Shown in pieces: positions 10,716-22,515 of a DNA stretch of 64,000 bases (within the stretch, counting starts at the first letter, position 1; each line of letters starts with the position of its first letter). The notes below the pieces were generated by a model, which made no database searches, was not told the origin of the DNA, and saw only the letters and a list, made by a program, of their open reading frames with translations. This DNA is from Roseovarius carneus. GTDB taxonomy: Bacteria; Pseudomonadota; Alphaproteobacteria; Rhodobacterales; Rhodobacteraceae. The DNA is taken from contig NZ_JAHSPD010000001.1 in NCBI RefSeq assembly GCF_020141465.1, positions 2,524,374-2,588,373 of the forward strand. The letters run 5' to 3'. The position numbers and the translations under genes are program-made.

Positions 10716-11125
10716 TCCGCAGGATAAAGGCGCTCTGACATACCTAACCCGGCCCCTTTTCGGGCTGGGTGAAATATGCTGAGTATTGCAATAAAAGGGC
10801 AAGGCCGTTGCGGTGCATATATTTGTGCTCCGCCTCTACGATGAGGGCTTTTTTCGCGCCTTACTTGGCCACATATTGACCTTTTCGTAGCAGGCCACCG
10901 TAATGACACCCCAATTGGGTAGAGCGTATCGCGCCTCAAAACCGAGAATCCGGTGGCATCTGCATCAATATATGCGACGTCTGCACAGTAAGCGGTTTTT
11001 TTCGTATACTTATGATCGGAAGCAATCATGACTGAGAGTGGCCTCCCCGCCTGCAAGACGTGCAACCACGGGTAGGCGGCGCTCTACCAAGCCCACCTTT
11101 CTGCCGACAAAAACCAGCGCGCGCG
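10716..11125. other. Intergenic spacer after typA (410 bp)
   Basis: No credible gene on either strand. It contains a 9-bp hairpin at 10747-10770 and a second, weak hairpin (GCCTC/GAGGGC) followed by six T at about 10835-10857. The remainder is moderately AT-rich with scattered T runs (for example 10997-11003) and no recognised RNA or operator. Confidence 0.5.
10747..10770 (+). terminator. Possible typA terminator hairpin
   Basis: The arms ACCCGGCCC and GGGCTGGGT pair over 9 bp with one G-T wobble around a CTTTTC loop, 32 bp after the typA stop. There is no T tract directly after the stem, so termination is plausible but not assured. Confidence 0.45.
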
Positions 11126-11413
11126 TTATTCCGAGGTCTCGACGATCATCAATTCGCGCTCTGACGCGCCGCGCGCGTAGCTCAGCGCCTCTTGATACTC
11201 CGGCGAGTGGTAGCATGCCTCGGCCGCCTCGACGCTCGCGAATTTCGCGACCACATTGCGCGGCCTGTCGCGGCCTTCAAGCTGTACATAGCGGCCTGCC
11301 CGCGCGATGAACATTCCGCCATGTTTGGTGACGGCAGGGCCCGCGAGGGCCGCGTACTTCGCATAGGCCTCCTCATCGGTGACAGTCACATGGGCGATCC
11401 AAAGCGCTGGCAT
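11126..11413 (-). CDS. DUF1330 domain-containing protein
   Basis: A 95-residue small cytosolic protein of the DUF1330 family (dimeric ferredoxin-like alpha/beta barrel, no agreed function). Family marks are the DEEAYAKYAALAGPAVTKHGG start, the GRYVQLEGRDRPRNVVAKF strand, and the YHSPEYQEA motif shared with other dimeric alpha-beta-barrel proteins. Its ATG lies 3 bp after the alaS stop on the same strand, so it is probably cotranscribed with and translated after alaS. No catalytic claim is made. Confidence 0.85.
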   Translation of the reverse strand: MPALWIAHVTVTDEEAYAKYAALAGPAVTKHGGMFIARAGRYVQLEGRDRPRNVVAKFASVEAAEACYHSPEYQEALSYARGASERELMIVETSE

Positions 11414-11416
11414 GGC

Positions 11417-14077
11417 TTATCCTTTCAAAAGGGTTTTGACGGCATCAATCGCCGCTTCAGCATTCTCGGCGCTGGGTCCGCCGCCTTGGGCCATATCAGC
11501 GCGGCCACCGCCACCTTTTCCGCCCAGCTCGGCCACAGCGGCCTTGACCATATCCACCGCCGAGATACGGCCTGTGAGGTCCTCGGTCACACCAGCGGCC
11601 ACAGCCGCCTTGCCGCCCGCGTCGGCGATCAGCAGGACCGCGCCCGATCCCATGCGGCCCTTATGCTCATCAATCAGCGCCGGAAGGTCCTTGCCAGACA
11701 CACCGCTCAGAACCTGCGCCATAAGTGCCATGCCGCCCACATCCTCAGGCTCCGCCGCACCCTGCCCTGCACCGCCTGACATGGCCAACTCGCGGCGTAG
11801 CTGCGCCACTTCATTGGCCAGCGCTTTGCGTTCATCCATGAGCGCGCGTACCCGCTCAGGCGTATCCTCAGGCCGCGATTTCAGCGCGCCTGCGATATCC
11901 GCCACACGGGCCGATTGGGCCGCCAGATGGTCAAACGCCGCCTGCCCGGTCAGCGCCTCGATCCGCCGCACACCCGAGCTGGACGCCGCATCGCCAAGCG
12001 TCACGAAAAGCCCGATATCGCCGGTTTGCCCCACATGGGTGCCGCCGCAAAGCTCGATCGAATAAGTGTCGCCAGCAGTGCCGCGCCCTGATCCCGCTGC
12101 GCGGCCCATCGACACAACACGCACTTCGTCGCTATATTTCTCGCCAAAAAGCGCCTGCGCCCCAAGCGCGCGGGCGTCGTCAGGCGTCATGATCCGCGTC
12201 TCAACGGGCGCGTTTTGACGGATATAGGCGTTCACCTCCCGCTCGACGCGGCTCAACTCATCCGCACTCAGCGCCTTGGTATGGCTGAAATCAAAGCGCA
12301 AACGGTCCGCCGCGTTAAGACTGCCGCGCTGCGCCACATGGTCTCCAAGGGCCGCCCGCAGCGCCTCATGCAGAAGGTGCGTCGCGGAGTGATTGGCCCG
12401 AATGGCCCCCCGGCGCACCGGATCGACCTCCAGAACAGCCGCCGTCCCCGTGGCCAATGTGCCCTCGGTCACTTCGGCCATATGGATAAACACACCGGCC
12501 ACTTTGCGCGTATCCGTGATGCGCGCGGCACCGCCCTCACTGCGCAAAACGCCGCTATCGCCAACCTGCCCGCCGGATTCCGCATAAAACGGCGTCTGGT
12601 TCAGCACGATTTGCACAGCCTGCCCCTTGGTCGCGCTGCTCACCTTCGCCCCATCCTGCACCAGTGCTGCGATCTGCCCTTCGGCTGTTTCCGTGTCATA
12701 CCCCAGAAAATCCGTAACCCCGGAAGCCTCGGCAATATCGAACCACACATCCGCATCGACCGCCTCACCCGAGCCGGACCACGCCGCGCGGGCCTTTGCC
12801 TTCTGCTCGGCCATGGCTTCATCAAAGCCCGCCACATCCACCTCGCGCCCCTTTTCGCGGAGCGCATCTTGCGTCAGGTCCAGCGGAAATCCGAACGTAT
12901 CATAGAGCTTGAACGCTGTAGCGCCGGGAAGCGCCGCACCCTCGGGCAGGCCCACCAAAGCGTCGTCCAAAAGGCCCAAGCCCCGGTCAAGCGTCTGCTT
13001 GAACCGCGTCTCCTCTTGGCGCAGCGTTTCCTCAATCATGGATTGTGCCCGGCCAAGCTCAGGAAATGCCTGCCCCATCTGCGTCACAAGCGCAGGGACC
13101 AGACGGTGCATCACCGGATCTTTTGCACCCAAAAGATGCGCGTGCCGCATGGCGCGCCGCATGATCCGTCGCAGCACATAGCCGCGCCCCTCGTTCGACG
13201 GCATGACCCCATCGGCCATCAAAAACGAGGTCGAGCGCAAATGATCCGCAATCACCCGGTGGTGAATATTGCCCGGCCCGTCCGGGTCCTGACTGGTGGC
13301 ATGGGCGCTCGCCTCGATCAGCGACCGCATGAGGTCCGTGTCGTAATTGTCGTGCTTGCCCTGCAACAGCGCACCAATCCGCTCCAGCCCCATGCCAGTG
13401 TCGATGGATTGCATCTCCAGATCGCGCTGCGTGCCATCTTCAAAGCGCTCGTTTTGCATGAACACGAGGTTCCAGATTTCGATAAATCTGTCCCCATCTT
13501 CCTCTACACTGCCCGGAGGGCCACCCCAGATTTCCGGGCCATGATCGTAGAACACCTCGGTACAGGGCCCGCACGGCCCCGTTGCGCCCATGGACCAGAA
13601 ATTATCATCGGTCGCGATCCGGATGATGCGGTCATCGGGCAGGCCTGCGTATTTCTTCCAGATCGACGCCGCTTCCTCATCCGTATGGTAAACGGTAACC
13701 AGAAGTTTGGACTTATCCAGGCCGAAATCCTTCGTTAAAAGATCCCATGCGAACTGGATCGCCTCTTCTTTGAAATAATTGCCGAAGCTGAAATTCCCCA
13801 GCATTTCAAAGAAGGTGTGGTGCCGCGCAGTGTAGCCTACATTGTCCAGATCATTGTGCTTGCCGCCCGCGCGCACGCATTTCTGGCTCGTGGTGGCCCG
13901 GCTATAATCGCGCGTCTCGACCCCGGTGAAGAGGTTCTTGAATTGCACCATCCCCGAGTTGGTAAACATCAGCGTCGGATCATTGCGCGGCACCAGCGGT
14001 GAGCTGTCGACAATCCGGTGGTCATTGCGGTCAAAAAAATCGAGAAACGTGGAGCGGATTTCATTCAGCGTGGGCAT
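11417..14077 (-). CDS. alaS: Alanine--tRNA ligase
   Basis: Charges tRNA-Ala and edits mischarged Ser/Gly. The start at 14077 gives 886 residues beginning [15 protein letters not shown], the family N-terminus. An upstream extension to 14164 would add an unrelated 29 residues reading through the recA terminator, so I rejected it. The class II core includes [10 protein letters not shown], the [17 protein letters not shown] motif and the motif-2/3 region. The editing domain has [11 protein letters not shown] and the C-terminal metal site CGGTH. A DHHA1 region ends the protein. Length is normal (about 875-890). Confidence 0.97.
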   Translation of the reverse strand: MPTLNEIRSTFLDFFDRNDHRIVDSSPLVPRNDPTLMFTNSGMVQFKNLFTGVETRDYSRATTSQKCVRAGGKHNDLDNVGYTARHHTFFEMLGNFSFGNYFKEEAIQFAWDLLTKDFGLDKSKLLVTVYHTDEEAASIWKKYAGLPDDRIIRIATDDNFWSMGATGPCGPCTEVFYDHGPEIWGGPPGSVEEDGDRFIEIWNLVFMQNERFEDGTQRDLEMQSIDTGMGLERIGALLQGKHDNYDTDLMRSLIEASAHATSQDPDGPGNIHHRVIADHLRSTSFLMADGVMPSNEGRGYVLRRIMRRAMRHAHLLGAKDPVMHRLVPALVTQMGQAFPELGRAQSMIEETLRQEETRFKQTLDRGLGLLDDALVGLPEGAALPGATAFKLYDTFGFPLDLTQDALREKGREVDVAGFDEAMAEQKAKARAAWSGSGEAVDADVWFDIAEASGVTDFLGYDTETAEGQIAALVQDGAKVSSATKGQAVQIVLNQTPFYAESGGQVGDSGVLRSEGGAARITDTRKVAGVFIHMAEVTEGTLATGTAAVLEVDPVRRGAIRANHSATHLLHEALRAALGDHVAQRGSLNAADRLRFDFSHTKALSADELSRVEREVNAYIRQNAPVETRIMTPDDARALGAQALFGEKYSDEVRVVSMGRAAGSGRGTAGDTYSIELCGGTHVGQTGDIGLFVTLGDAASSSGVRRIEALTGQAAFDHLAAQSARVADIAGALKSRPEDTPERVRALMDERKALANEVAQLRRELAMSGGAGQGAAEPEDVGGMALMAQVLSGVSGKDLPALIDEHKGRMGSGAVLLIADAGGKAAVAAGVTEDLTGRISAVDMVKAAVAELGGKGGGGRADMAQGGGPSAENAEAAIDAVKTLLKG

Positions 14078-14145
14078 CAAACTGGGCCTTTTTGAGGGGT
14101 GCAAACGCGGTTTATCGCTGCATGCCCGCCAAGTCCACAGGCAAC

Positions 14146-14177
14146 AAAAAAGGCCCGGGCGCAATGCGTCCGGGCCT
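14146..14177 (-). terminator. Intrinsic terminator of recA
   Basis: A hairpin with arms AGGCCCGG/CCGGGCCT, extended by a G-T wobble and CGC/GCG around an AAT loop, at 14151-14177. On the minus strand the stem is followed by a run of T (14146-14150). It lies about 20 bp past the recA stop and before the alaS start. Confidence 0.9.
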
Positions 14178-14198
14178 TGGGCGTTTCAGGGTGCGACC

Positions 14199-15302
14199 TT
14201 ACGCTTCGAGCAGGTCGTCGCCTTCATCTTTCGCGGCCTTCTTTTCTGCCAATTTCTCGGCTTCTGGCATTTCAAAATCAAGCCCATGCGCGGCGCGGAT
14301 CTTATCTTCAATCGCAAGCGCAATCGGGCTGTTTTCCTTTAGGAAGGTCTTGGCGTTCTCGCGCCCCTGTCCGATCCGCTCATCACCATAGCTGAACCAG
14401 CTACCGGATTTCTCAACGACGCCGGCTTTCACCCCAAGATCGAGCAATTCACCCATCTTGGAGATGCCTTCGCCATACATGATGTCGAATTCAACCTGCT
14501 TGAAGGGCGGGGCCACCTTGTTTTTCACAACCTTGACGCGCGTTGCGTTGCCGACCACCTCATCGCGGTCTTTCAGCGCACCAATACGGCGAATATCGAG
14601 CCGAACAGAGCTGTAGAATTTCAACGCATTGCCCCCCGTCGTCGTCTCTGGGCTGCCGAACATCACGCCGATTTTCATCCTGATCTGGTTAATAAAAATC
14701 ACCGTGCATTTCGTCCGGCTGATAGACCCGGTCAGCTTGCGCATTGCTTGGCTCATCAGGCGGGCATGAACGCCGACGCTGCTGTCGCCCATATCGCCTT
14801 CAAGCTCGGATTTCGGCGTGAGCGCCGCGACCGAATCCACCACGATCATGCTGACCGCGCCGGACCGCACCAAAGTGTCAACAATCTCAAGCGCCTGTTC
14901 GCCCGTATCGGGCTGCGAGATCAGCAATTCATCAAGATCAACGCCCAATTTGCGCGCATATTGCGGATCAAGCGCATGTTCGGCATCGACAAAGGCGCAC
15001 ACTCCGCCCTTCTTTTGCTCTTCCGCCACGCAATGCAGCGTCAGCGTGGTTTTGCCAGAGCTTTCCGGACCGTAAATTTCCACAACCCGCCCTTTGGGCA
15101 GGCCGCCAATTCCCAGCGCGATATCCAGCCCCAGAGAACCGGTCGAGGTCGCCTCAATGTCCTGAACGGCGTTTTCGCCCCCCAGTTTCATGATGGAGCC
15201 CTTACCGAACTGCCGTTCGATCTGTGCCAAAGCGCTGTCGAGCGCCTTTTGCTTATCCGAGCTTTTTTTCGTGTCCATTGTCAAAAGATCTGCCGTTGCC
15301 AT
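14199..15302 (-). CDS. recA: Recombinase RecA
   Basis: DNA-dependent ATPase for homologous recombination and LexA co-protease activity. The start at 15302 gives 367 residues ([10 protein letters not shown]...), with an AGGA about 10 bases upstream; ATGs at 15311 and 15326 are alternatives. It has the P-loop GPESSGKTT, the MAW region, DNA-binding loops L1/L2 ([21 protein letters not shown]) and a C-terminal acidic tail DEGDDLLEA. An SOS box lies upstream and a strong terminator downstream, so it is a single-gene unit. Confidence 0.97.
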   Translation of the reverse strand: MATADLLTMDTKKSSDKQKALDSALAQIERQFGKGSIMKLGGENAVQDIEATSTGSLGLDIALGIGGLPKGRVVEIYGPESSGKTTLTLHCVAEEQKKGGVCAFVDAEHALDPQYARKLGVDLDELLISQPDTGEQALEIVDTLVRSGAVSMIVVDSVAALTPKSELEGDMGDSSVGVHARLMSQAMRKLTGSISRTKCTVIFINQIRMKIGVMFGSPETTTGGNALKFYSSVRLDIRRIGALKDRDEVVGNATRVKVVKNKVAPPFKQVEFDIMYGEGISKMGELLDLGVKAGVVEKSGSWFSYGDERIGQGRENAKTFLKENSPIALAIEDKIRAAHGLDFEMPEAEKLAEKKAAKDEGDDLLEA

Positions 15303-15354
15303 TGCGTTCATGTCCTTATTCCACACCCTGTCCCGGGCGGCAATTACTGTGATT

Positions 15355-15369
15355 GTTCACGACTTGTTC
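15355..15369 (-). promoter_or_regulatory. Alphaproteobacterial SOS (LexA) box of recA
   Basis: GTTC-ACGACTT-GTTC is a perfect match to the direct-repeat LexA site GTTC-N7-GTTC known from Rhodobacter and other alphaproteobacteria. It lies 53 bp upstream of the recA start. The site predicts LexA repression of recA and induction on DNA damage. Confidence 0.85.
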
Positions 15370-15485
15370 ACGCCGTTATGCGGACAAAATGAGAACATTT
15401 CAAGAAAATTGTTCATAGCCTTACTTTTCCTCAGATGTGTTAAGGAGTAGTTTACAAGGATCGAACGGGTGTAATTTGGTATTGG

Positions 15486-16133
15486 ATGAACTCTATGCTT
15501 GTGTTCTCAAAGCATAAATTGGTGTTTCTGTCCGTGCCCAAAACCGGCACGACAGCCTATCAGCAGGCACTGGCCCCGTTTGCCTCAATGATAATCAGCG
15601 ATCCACCCGAGCTGAAACACGCACCAGTGTTTCGCTACAACCGCTTCTTTCGGCCCGCGTTGGAGAAATTCATTGGCGAAGGTTTGGATGTCATCGCGGT
15701 GATGCGCGAGCCTGTTGATTGGCTTGGCAGTTGGTACAGGTATCGCAAGCGGCCCTTTATGGATGGCAAACCCAACAGCACAGCGGAGCTTAGTTTTGAT
15801 GCATTTGTGGAGGCCTATGTCACCGGGAAACAACCCGGATTTGCGAGGGTTGGCAGCCAGTCGAAATTTCTTGAGCCACAGCGCAACGGGACAGCGGCAA
15901 CCCACGTGTTTCGCTATGAGGATCCGCAAGCTCTGCATGGGTTCCTGGAGGAACGCTTCGGCCATGCCATCGCAACAAACAAGGTGAACAGGTCAGAACC
16001 GGAGCCACTAGACCTGAGGCCGCAGACACTCAACGTGCTGCGTCGGAAATATGCTCCCGATTTTGAGCTTTACGAGAGCATTGAGCCAAATGGCAAATAC
16101 GCCCCCGTGACGGTGCCGTCGCCGGTTAACTAA
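15486..16133 (+). CDS. Sulfotransferase family protein
   Basis: A 215-residue protein with the PAPS 5'-phosphosulfate loop PKTGTT (about residues 19-24) right after the first strand. The VMREPVDWLGSWYRY stretch (about 74-88) resembles the 3'-phosphate-binding PSB motif of sulfotransferases, and a FRYEDPQALHGFLEE segment resembles the family C-terminal region. It probably transfers sulfate to a carbohydrate or lipid; the acceptor is unknown. It stands alone between recA (divergent) and cckA (convergent, 3 bp between the stops). The leader at 15400-15480 is more AT-rich than its neighbours, which may hint at acquisition. Confidence 0.75.
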   Translation: MNSMLVFSKHKLVFLSVPKTGTTAYQQALAPFASMIISDPPELKHAPVFRYNRFFRPALEKFIGEGLDVIAVMREPVDWLGSWYRYRKRPFMDGKPNSTAELSFDAFVEAYVTGKQPGFARVGSQSKFLEPQRNGTAATHVFRYEDPQALHGFLEERFGHAIATNKVNRSEPEPLDLRPQTLNVLRRKYAPDFELYESIEPNGKYAPVTVPSPVN

Positions 16134-16136
16134 CCC

Positions 16137-18482
16137 TTAGGCAAGCTGCTTTTGCACGACCTCGGCCAGCTCAGTGAGTGAAAAGGGTTTTGGCAAGAAC
16201 ACCGAGTTTGGAATGCGGGCCTGGGTATCTCCAAAATCCTCCTCAGCGTAGCCTGAAACGAACACCACACGCGCATTGGGCCTTGTTTTGAGCGCTTCTT
16301 GCACCCAGCTTGGCCCGTCGAGACCGGGCATGACGACATCCGTCACGAACACATCAATGACGAGGTTTTCATCCTTTAACACTTCCAGAGCATCTTCTGC
16401 TGATACGGCCTCCAAAACAGTAAAGCCGCTCATTTGAAGAGCACGGGACGCAAAGGCGCGCACGGGTGCCTCGTCCTCAACCAAAAGCACAACGCCCTCA
16501 ACCTGCGCGGCAGACACATCAGATGGCACGCGTTGCACAGGGGCACTCACCACCGTGTCATGGGCCGGGAAGAGCAGGAAAAACGTCGTGCCGACCCCCT
16601 GCTCACTATCGACGAAGATGAAGCCCCCTGTTTGCTTCACAATGCCATAGGCCGTGGAGAGGCCAAGCCCCGTGCCCTCCCCCGTGCGCTTGGTCGTGAA
16701 GAAGGGCTCGAACACTTTTTGCAGTTTGTCTGGCGCAATCCCGACCCCTTCATCGCTCACACTGATCTTGACATAGCGGCCTGGCGCCAGAACTGCGCGG
16801 TCCCTGTGCATCGGTTCTGTGAGGGTGATGTTCTCGGTCTTGACCTTGATATCCCCGCCGCTCGGCATCGCATCACGCGCGTTGACGACGAGGTTCATCA
16901 TCACCTGCTCAAACTGACGCTTGTCTGCGCGAATGGACCAAAGGGTTGGATCATGCGACAGCGACAGCAACACCTTCTCACCTACGAGCCGATTGAGTAG
17001 GTGGGTCAGATCCGACATTGCATCACGCAGGTCCATTGCCTCGGGTCGCAGGGTTTGTTTGCGCGAGTAGGCCAGAAGTTGATTAACAAGTGACGCGGCT
17101 CGGTTGGCATTCTGGTTGATCTGAAGCAGGTCACTATAATCCGAATCGCCTTGATCATGGCGCAGCAGCAGCAGATCGCAGTGCCCCGAGATTGCGGTGA
17201 GCAGGTTATTGAAATCATGCGCAACGCCGCCCGCCAGTTGCCCAATAGCCTGCATTTTCTGGCTTTGGACAAACTGCGCCTCAAGGCTTTTGAGCTCGGT
17301 CGCATCTGTAAGAACCGCTATCAGGGCCGTCTCGCCCTCTTCCATTGCCCTGTTCAGAGTGACCTGAACGAAAGTCTCCTCATCTGCCCTCTTCACACGC
17401 AAAAACTCGGAATGAACAGTGCCCCGCGCAAGGGCCGCATCCTCAAGCCAATCAGGGATCGAGCGCCCAAGCCCTTCGAGCAAGTCTGTGATCGCGCTGT
17501 TTTTGCATGTCTTGCAGGCTAAAAGCTCCCGCGCAGGCCGATTGGACAGCTGAATCGTTCCATCACGCCCCAGCTTCAGGAGTGGCACTGGCAGTTCATC
17601 AAAGAATGCCCAACCATCCGGCTGACGCTCGGTTGCCTTGACGCCGGGCAAGATAAACACTTCGCGCCGCCCGGCGATGCCCTCAAGCTCAACGACGAGG
17701 CACGATTGCAGACCGGTTTGCGTGCTGATGTCGTTGATCTGCCCGGAGCGCAGCGGCAGTTTGGGGCAAATACGGTCCAGCGTGCGCGCACGCTCGCCAA
17801 CAAAAGCCCGCGCGGCATCATTCATAAAGAGCACCGCATTATTACGCCCCACCGTCAACATCGGCAGCGGCACAGCATCTGCACGACGCGCGGCAAGATC
17901 AGCGGATTTCTCGATCCGCCAGAGGAACCGGTCCTGCCCCGCGCGATGCACGCTGACACGCAGATGGCCTGCGCCCGTCACCACATCTTCATGTGCGGAG
18001 CCGGACGTGCCAGCGCGACTTTGCAAGCGAAAGAGCAATGCGCCCGGGTTCGCGATCACCTTATGCAAAGCGCGCGCGAGGGTCTGCGCCTTCGAGGCGT
18101 CATACGCCTTGTCCGCAGCCCGGTTCCAATAGGTGATCTCGCCAGTCTCACCCGTCACGATACTAGGGGCCGCATCATGTTCGATCAGCGTGGCGACAGA
18201 TCCCCCCGCACGGGCATCGACCTTGGCCGCGTACCAGGCGATTACCCAGATCCAGCCTGCACTCCCGCATAGTATGGCAGCGACGGCGAAAAGCACCATA
18301 CGCTCGGTCCCAGCGGGGATGATGAGCGCCGTCACGAGGAACATGACCGCGGCGCACAGCACGAGGCCTGCATGTGGCCGCATATGGGATGCCGCGCGGC
18401 GGGTGGAGCTAAAGGGCGTTGATAAAAAGGTCAAACGAAGCAATCCTGTGGTCGAGACACGGTCCCCCAACGATTGGTTCAA
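16137..18482 (-). CDS. cckA: Hybrid sensor histidine kinase CckA
   Basis: Top of the CckA-ChpT-CtrA phosphorelay that controls cell-cycle, motility and gene-transfer traits in alphaproteobacteria. Two N-terminal membrane segments (about residues 40-60 and 64-84) precede PAS-like regions. The HisKA motif [20 protein letters not shown], the HATPase N box [20 protein letters not shown] and GTGLGLST follow. A C-terminal receiver has [11 protein letters not shown] as phosphoacceptor and KPF as the conserved Lys. Length is 781 residues if the TTG at 18482 starts it. An ATG at 18383 (748 residues) is possible but lacks a ribosome-binding site. Confidence 0.92.
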   Translation of the reverse strand: MNQSLGDRVSTTGLLRLTFLSTPFSSTRRAASHMRPHAGLVLCAAVMFLVTALIIPAGTERMVLFAVAAILCGSAGWIWVIAWYAAKVDARAGGSVATLIEHDAAPSIVTGETGEITYWNRAADKAYDASKAQTLARALHKVIANPGALLFRLQSRAGTSGSAHEDVVTGAGHLRVSVHRAGQDRFLWRIEKSADLAARRADAVPLPMLTVGRNNAVLFMNDAARAFVGERARTLDRICPKLPLRSGQINDISTQTGLQSCLVVELEGIAGRREVFILPGVKATERQPDGWAFFDELPVPLLKLGRDGTIQLSNRPARELLACKTCKNSAITDLLEGLGRSIPDWLEDAALARGTVHSEFLRVKRADEETFVQVTLNRAMEEGETALIAVLTDATELKSLEAQFVQSQKMQAIGQLAGGVAHDFNNLLTAISGHCDLLLLRHDQGDSDYSDLLQINQNANRAASLVNQLLAYSRKQTLRPEAMDLRDAMSDLTHLLNRLVGEKVLLSLSHDPTLWSIRADKRQFEQVMMNLVVNARDAMPSGGDIKVKTENITLTEPMHRDRAVLAPGRYVKISVSDEGVGIAPDKLQKVFEPFFTTKRTGEGTGLGLSTAYGIVKQTGGFIFVDSEQGVGTTFFLLFPAHDTVVSAPVQRVPSDVSAAQVEGVVLLVEDEAPVRAFASRALQMSGFTVLEAVSAEDALEVLKDENLVIDVFVTDVVMPGLDGPSWVQEALKTRPNARVVFVSGYAEEDFGDTQARIPNSVFLPKPFSLTELAEVVQKQLA

Positions 18483-18487
18483 ATACC

Positions 18488-18502
18488 TTAAGGCCTGCTT
18501 AA
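18488..18502 (-). promoter_or_regulatory. CtrA-type box in front of cckA
   Basis: TTAA-GGCCTGC-TTAA matches the full CtrA site TTAA-N7-TTAA and is palindromic in its arms. It ends 6 bp before the TTG start of cckA, or about 105 bp before the alternative ATG. Given that CckA activates CtrA, this suggests feedback. Binding is inferred, not shown. Confidence 0.55.
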
Positions 18503-18542
18503 TATCAGCAGATTTACACGATCAGGGTTGTGGGGGACCATA

Positions 18543-19697
18543 TCACTCCCGCAATAGATGCGCCACAAAGAAACCATCCCCCCCATCAGAGACGGGCCAG
18601 ATTTCCTGCGTTTCAAGCTGCCAGCCAGGCGTAGCGCTGATAAACGCCTCAATCCGCTGCATATTTTCACACTCGAACACCGAGCAGGTGGCGTAGACGA
18701 GCCGCCCCCCCAGCGCGACCAACGGCGCTGCGTTACGCAGCACCTCATCCTGAAGCGCCATGAGCGTTTCAAGCCGCTCCGGCGTCAGGCGCCACTTCGC
18801 CTCGGGGGCGCGCCGCCATGTCCCGCTGCCCGAACAGGGCGCGTCGCACAGGACAATATCATAGGGTGCGCCCTGCTCCGGCACTTCAAGCACCGGTATC
18901 TGCACGCCCGCACGGGCCGCGCGCGCAGGCAGGTCGCGCATCCGCTCAGCCGCAATGTCCCACGCAACGACACTCGCGCCCCGCGCTGCCAGCGCCAGCG
19001 CCTTGCCACCACCACCCGCGCAATAATCCAGAACCCGCGTACCGGGTGTGAGGGGCACAGTCTCCATCGCAGCTTGGCTTGACCCGTCCTGAAGCTCGAC
19101 AAGGCCGTTTCCAAAGGCATCGCTCAGGGCAACCTTCCGCGCACCTTCGATCACTTTTAGTGATGATTTCGCAATTGGATGCGGAGCCATGCTAATGGTA
19201 TCTTTAGCCAGTGCAGCCATAGCCTCCTCAGGGGTGCAGCGCGCAGTATTCACCCGCAACATCACCGGAGCACGCGCGCGAAGCGCCATGGCATAGCTCT
19301 CGGCTTCCGCCCCTAGATCCTCTTGGACAAGCTCCCCGATCCAATCGGGCAAATCCCACGCCGCGAACCCTACAGGCGGCTCGCCAGTCGTGCTTTCTTG
19401 CAGGCTTAAAGCCTCAGGCGCATGGCCGATCCCCGTGTAAATCTCCGACAGATCGGCCCCTGCTTCCCGCAAAGCGCCAATCATGCGCGCCCGGCCCGTC
19501 TCACCGCCGCCAAGCGCCGCATAGGAGCGCCAGCAGCGCAGTACGTCAAACACATGGTCGCGCACTGCCGCGCGGTCCTTGGACCCCGCATAACGCGCGC
19601 CACGCGCCCAACCGGTCAGAGCCTTCTCGGCGGGCGTGCCCTCGGTGATCCTATCGAGAATCTCAGCGGCGGCCGCGACGCGCGCGCCGGGGGTCAC
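18543..19697 (-). CDS. RsmB-type 16S rRNA (cytosine-C5) methyltransferase
   Basis: A 384-residue SAM-dependent RNA m5C methyltransferase of the NOL1/NOP2/Sun family. The N-terminal ~130 residues look like the NusB/RsmB domain. The SAM site is VLDYCAGGGGKALALAARG (about 215-233). The two family cysteines are in CDAPCSGSGTWRR and YATCSVFECEN. The GTG start at 19697 has AGGTGGG just upstream. Target C967 of 16S rRNA is inferred from the family. It lies downstream of guaB with a 49-bp gap. Confidence 0.88.
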   Translation of the reverse strand: MTPGARVAAAAEILDRITEGTPAEKALTGWARGARYAGSKDRAAVRDHVFDVLRCWRSYAALGGGETGRARMIGALREAGADLSEIYTGIGHAPEALSLQESTTGEPPVGFAAWDLPDWIGELVQEDLGAEAESYAMALRARAPVMLRVNTARCTPEEAMAALAKDTISMAPHPIAKSSLKVIEGARKVALSDAFGNGLVELQDGSSQAAMETVPLTPGTRVLDYCAGGGGKALALAARGASVVAWDIAAERMRDLPARAARAGVQIPVLEVPEQGAPYDIVLCDAPCSGSGTWRRAPEAKWRLTPERLETLMALQDEVLRNAAPLVALGGRLVYATCSVFECENMQRIEAFISATPGWQLETQEIWPVSDGGDGFFVAHLLRE

Positions 19698-19746
19698 GCC
19701 CCACCTAAAGCGTTAAGATAGACCCCTAATTCATTGTTACTATACA

Positions 19747-21231
<1,485 letters not shown>

Positions 21232-21334
21232 CTATCGCATGGGCGGAGCGGAAAGGAAAGCACGTATCTGTCGTTGCAAGCGGGGCTTCGCCGCCGATAG
21301 TCTGCCCGTAGACGCCGCATCAGGAGACAGCGCA

Positions 21335-22291
21335 ATGAGCACCCACGGATATGAAACTGGCCGCCTCAATCTGCCCTTCGTGGGCATCTGCACCTTTGGC
21401 AAACGCCCCTATCAGCCCGATTGGGCCGCGTTGAGCGCCGATGCCGCCATCATTGGCGCGCCTTTTGACGGCGGCACGCAGTATCGCCCCGGCGCGCGCT
21501 TTGGTCCACGCTCGGTGCGCGAGGCGTCAACCTTGTTCAGCTTCGGTCATGGCGGCGCCTATGACCACGAGGATGACGTGACCTACCTGCCCGGCGATGT
21601 GCGCATCGTCGATATGGGCGACGCCGATATCGTCCACACCGATACGGAAAAGAGCCACGCCAATATCGCGTCCGCCGTGCGCGCAGCCCTCGATGCAGGC
21701 GCGCTTCCCGTCACCATCGGCGGCGATCATTCGATCAACATCCCTTGCATCGACGCCTTTGAGGGGCGGGGTGATATCCACATCCTTCAGATCGACGCCC
21801 ATCTTGATTTCGTGGACGTCCGACACGGCGTCCGCAACGGCCATGGCAACCCGATGCGCCGCGCCGCCGAGAAACCCTATGTCACTGGCCTCACACAAGT
21901 GGGCATCCGCAATGTCTCCTCCACCGCGCAGGAAGGCTACGACGCCGCCCGCGCCATGGGGTCTGACATCCTGTCGGTCCGTCAAACCCGCGCCCTCGGG
22001 GCCGAAGCCACCGCCGCCCGAATCCCCAAAGGCGCGCGCCTCTACATCACGATCGACATCGACGGGTTCTGCCCCTCCATCGCGCCTGGCACAGGCACGC
22101 CGAGCCATGGCGGGTTTCTCTATTACGAGGTGCTGGAAATCCTACAGAACGTCGCCCAAGATCATGAGATTGTTGGCATTGATCTGGTCGAGGTCGCCCC
22201 GGCCTATGACACCACGGACAGCACCTCAATCCTTGCGGCCCAGCTCTTGCTGAACCTTCTGGGCTTCATCTTCCACGCCCGCAAACCCTAG
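21335..22291 (+). CDS. speB: Agmatinase-family ureohydrolase
   Basis: A binuclear Mn hydrolase of the arginase/agmatinase fold that would release urea from a guanidino compound. The ATG at 21335 is preceded by AGGAG at 8-bp spacing and gives 318 residues. Metal motifs are GGDHS, DAHLDFVD and DIDGFCPS. The last replaces the usual DID-x-x-DP with a Cys in place of the Asp before Pro, and DAHTD reads DAHLD, so the substrate may not be agmatine. Guanidinobutyrate- or guanidine-type hydrolases are alternatives. It is divergent from guaB and precedes the ASKHA gene. Confidence 0.8.
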   Translation: MSTHGYETGRLNLPFVGICTFGKRPYQPDWAALSADAAIIGAPFDGGTQYRPGARFGPRSVREASTLFSFGHGGAYDHEDDVTYLPGDVRIVDMGDADIVHTDTEKSHANIASAVRAALDAGALPVTIGGDHSINIPCIDAFEGRGDIHILQIDAHLDFVDVRHGVRNGHGNPMRRAAEKPYVTGLTQVGIRNVSSTAQEGYDAARAMGSDILSVRQTRALGAEATAARIPKGARLYITIDIDGFCPSIAPGTGTPSHGGFLYYEVLEILQNVAQDHEIVGIDLVEVAPAYDTTDSTSILAAQLLLNLLGFIFHARKP

Positions 22292-22515
22292 GCGCAGACC
22301 GCGCGGCACAGACCCGCCGCCCGATCTGTCCCGCACGGATTGGCCGGGCTGATCCTGTGCGCGCGACAGCGCGCTCCTTGGGATCAGGCCGCGCGCGTCA
22401 TATCATGCCGCGCGCGTGCATTATTGTGACGCAATCCACCCGCCTTGCGCGCGGCAAAACTCTATGGTTTGCCCAAACAGATACGCTGGCACGTGCGCAC
22501 CGCCAAGGAGCCCCC

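Noticed and set aside
12215..13738. A 507-codon plus-strand frame opposite alaS
   Set aside because: It is antisense to strongly conserved alaS codons and reads as Arg/His/Pro-rich sequence with no motif: a GC-driven shadow frame.
22292..22515. A cobalamin riboswitch before the corrinoid-activator-like gene
   Set aside because: No B12-box-like sequence was found; only simple GC-rich inverted repeats are present.
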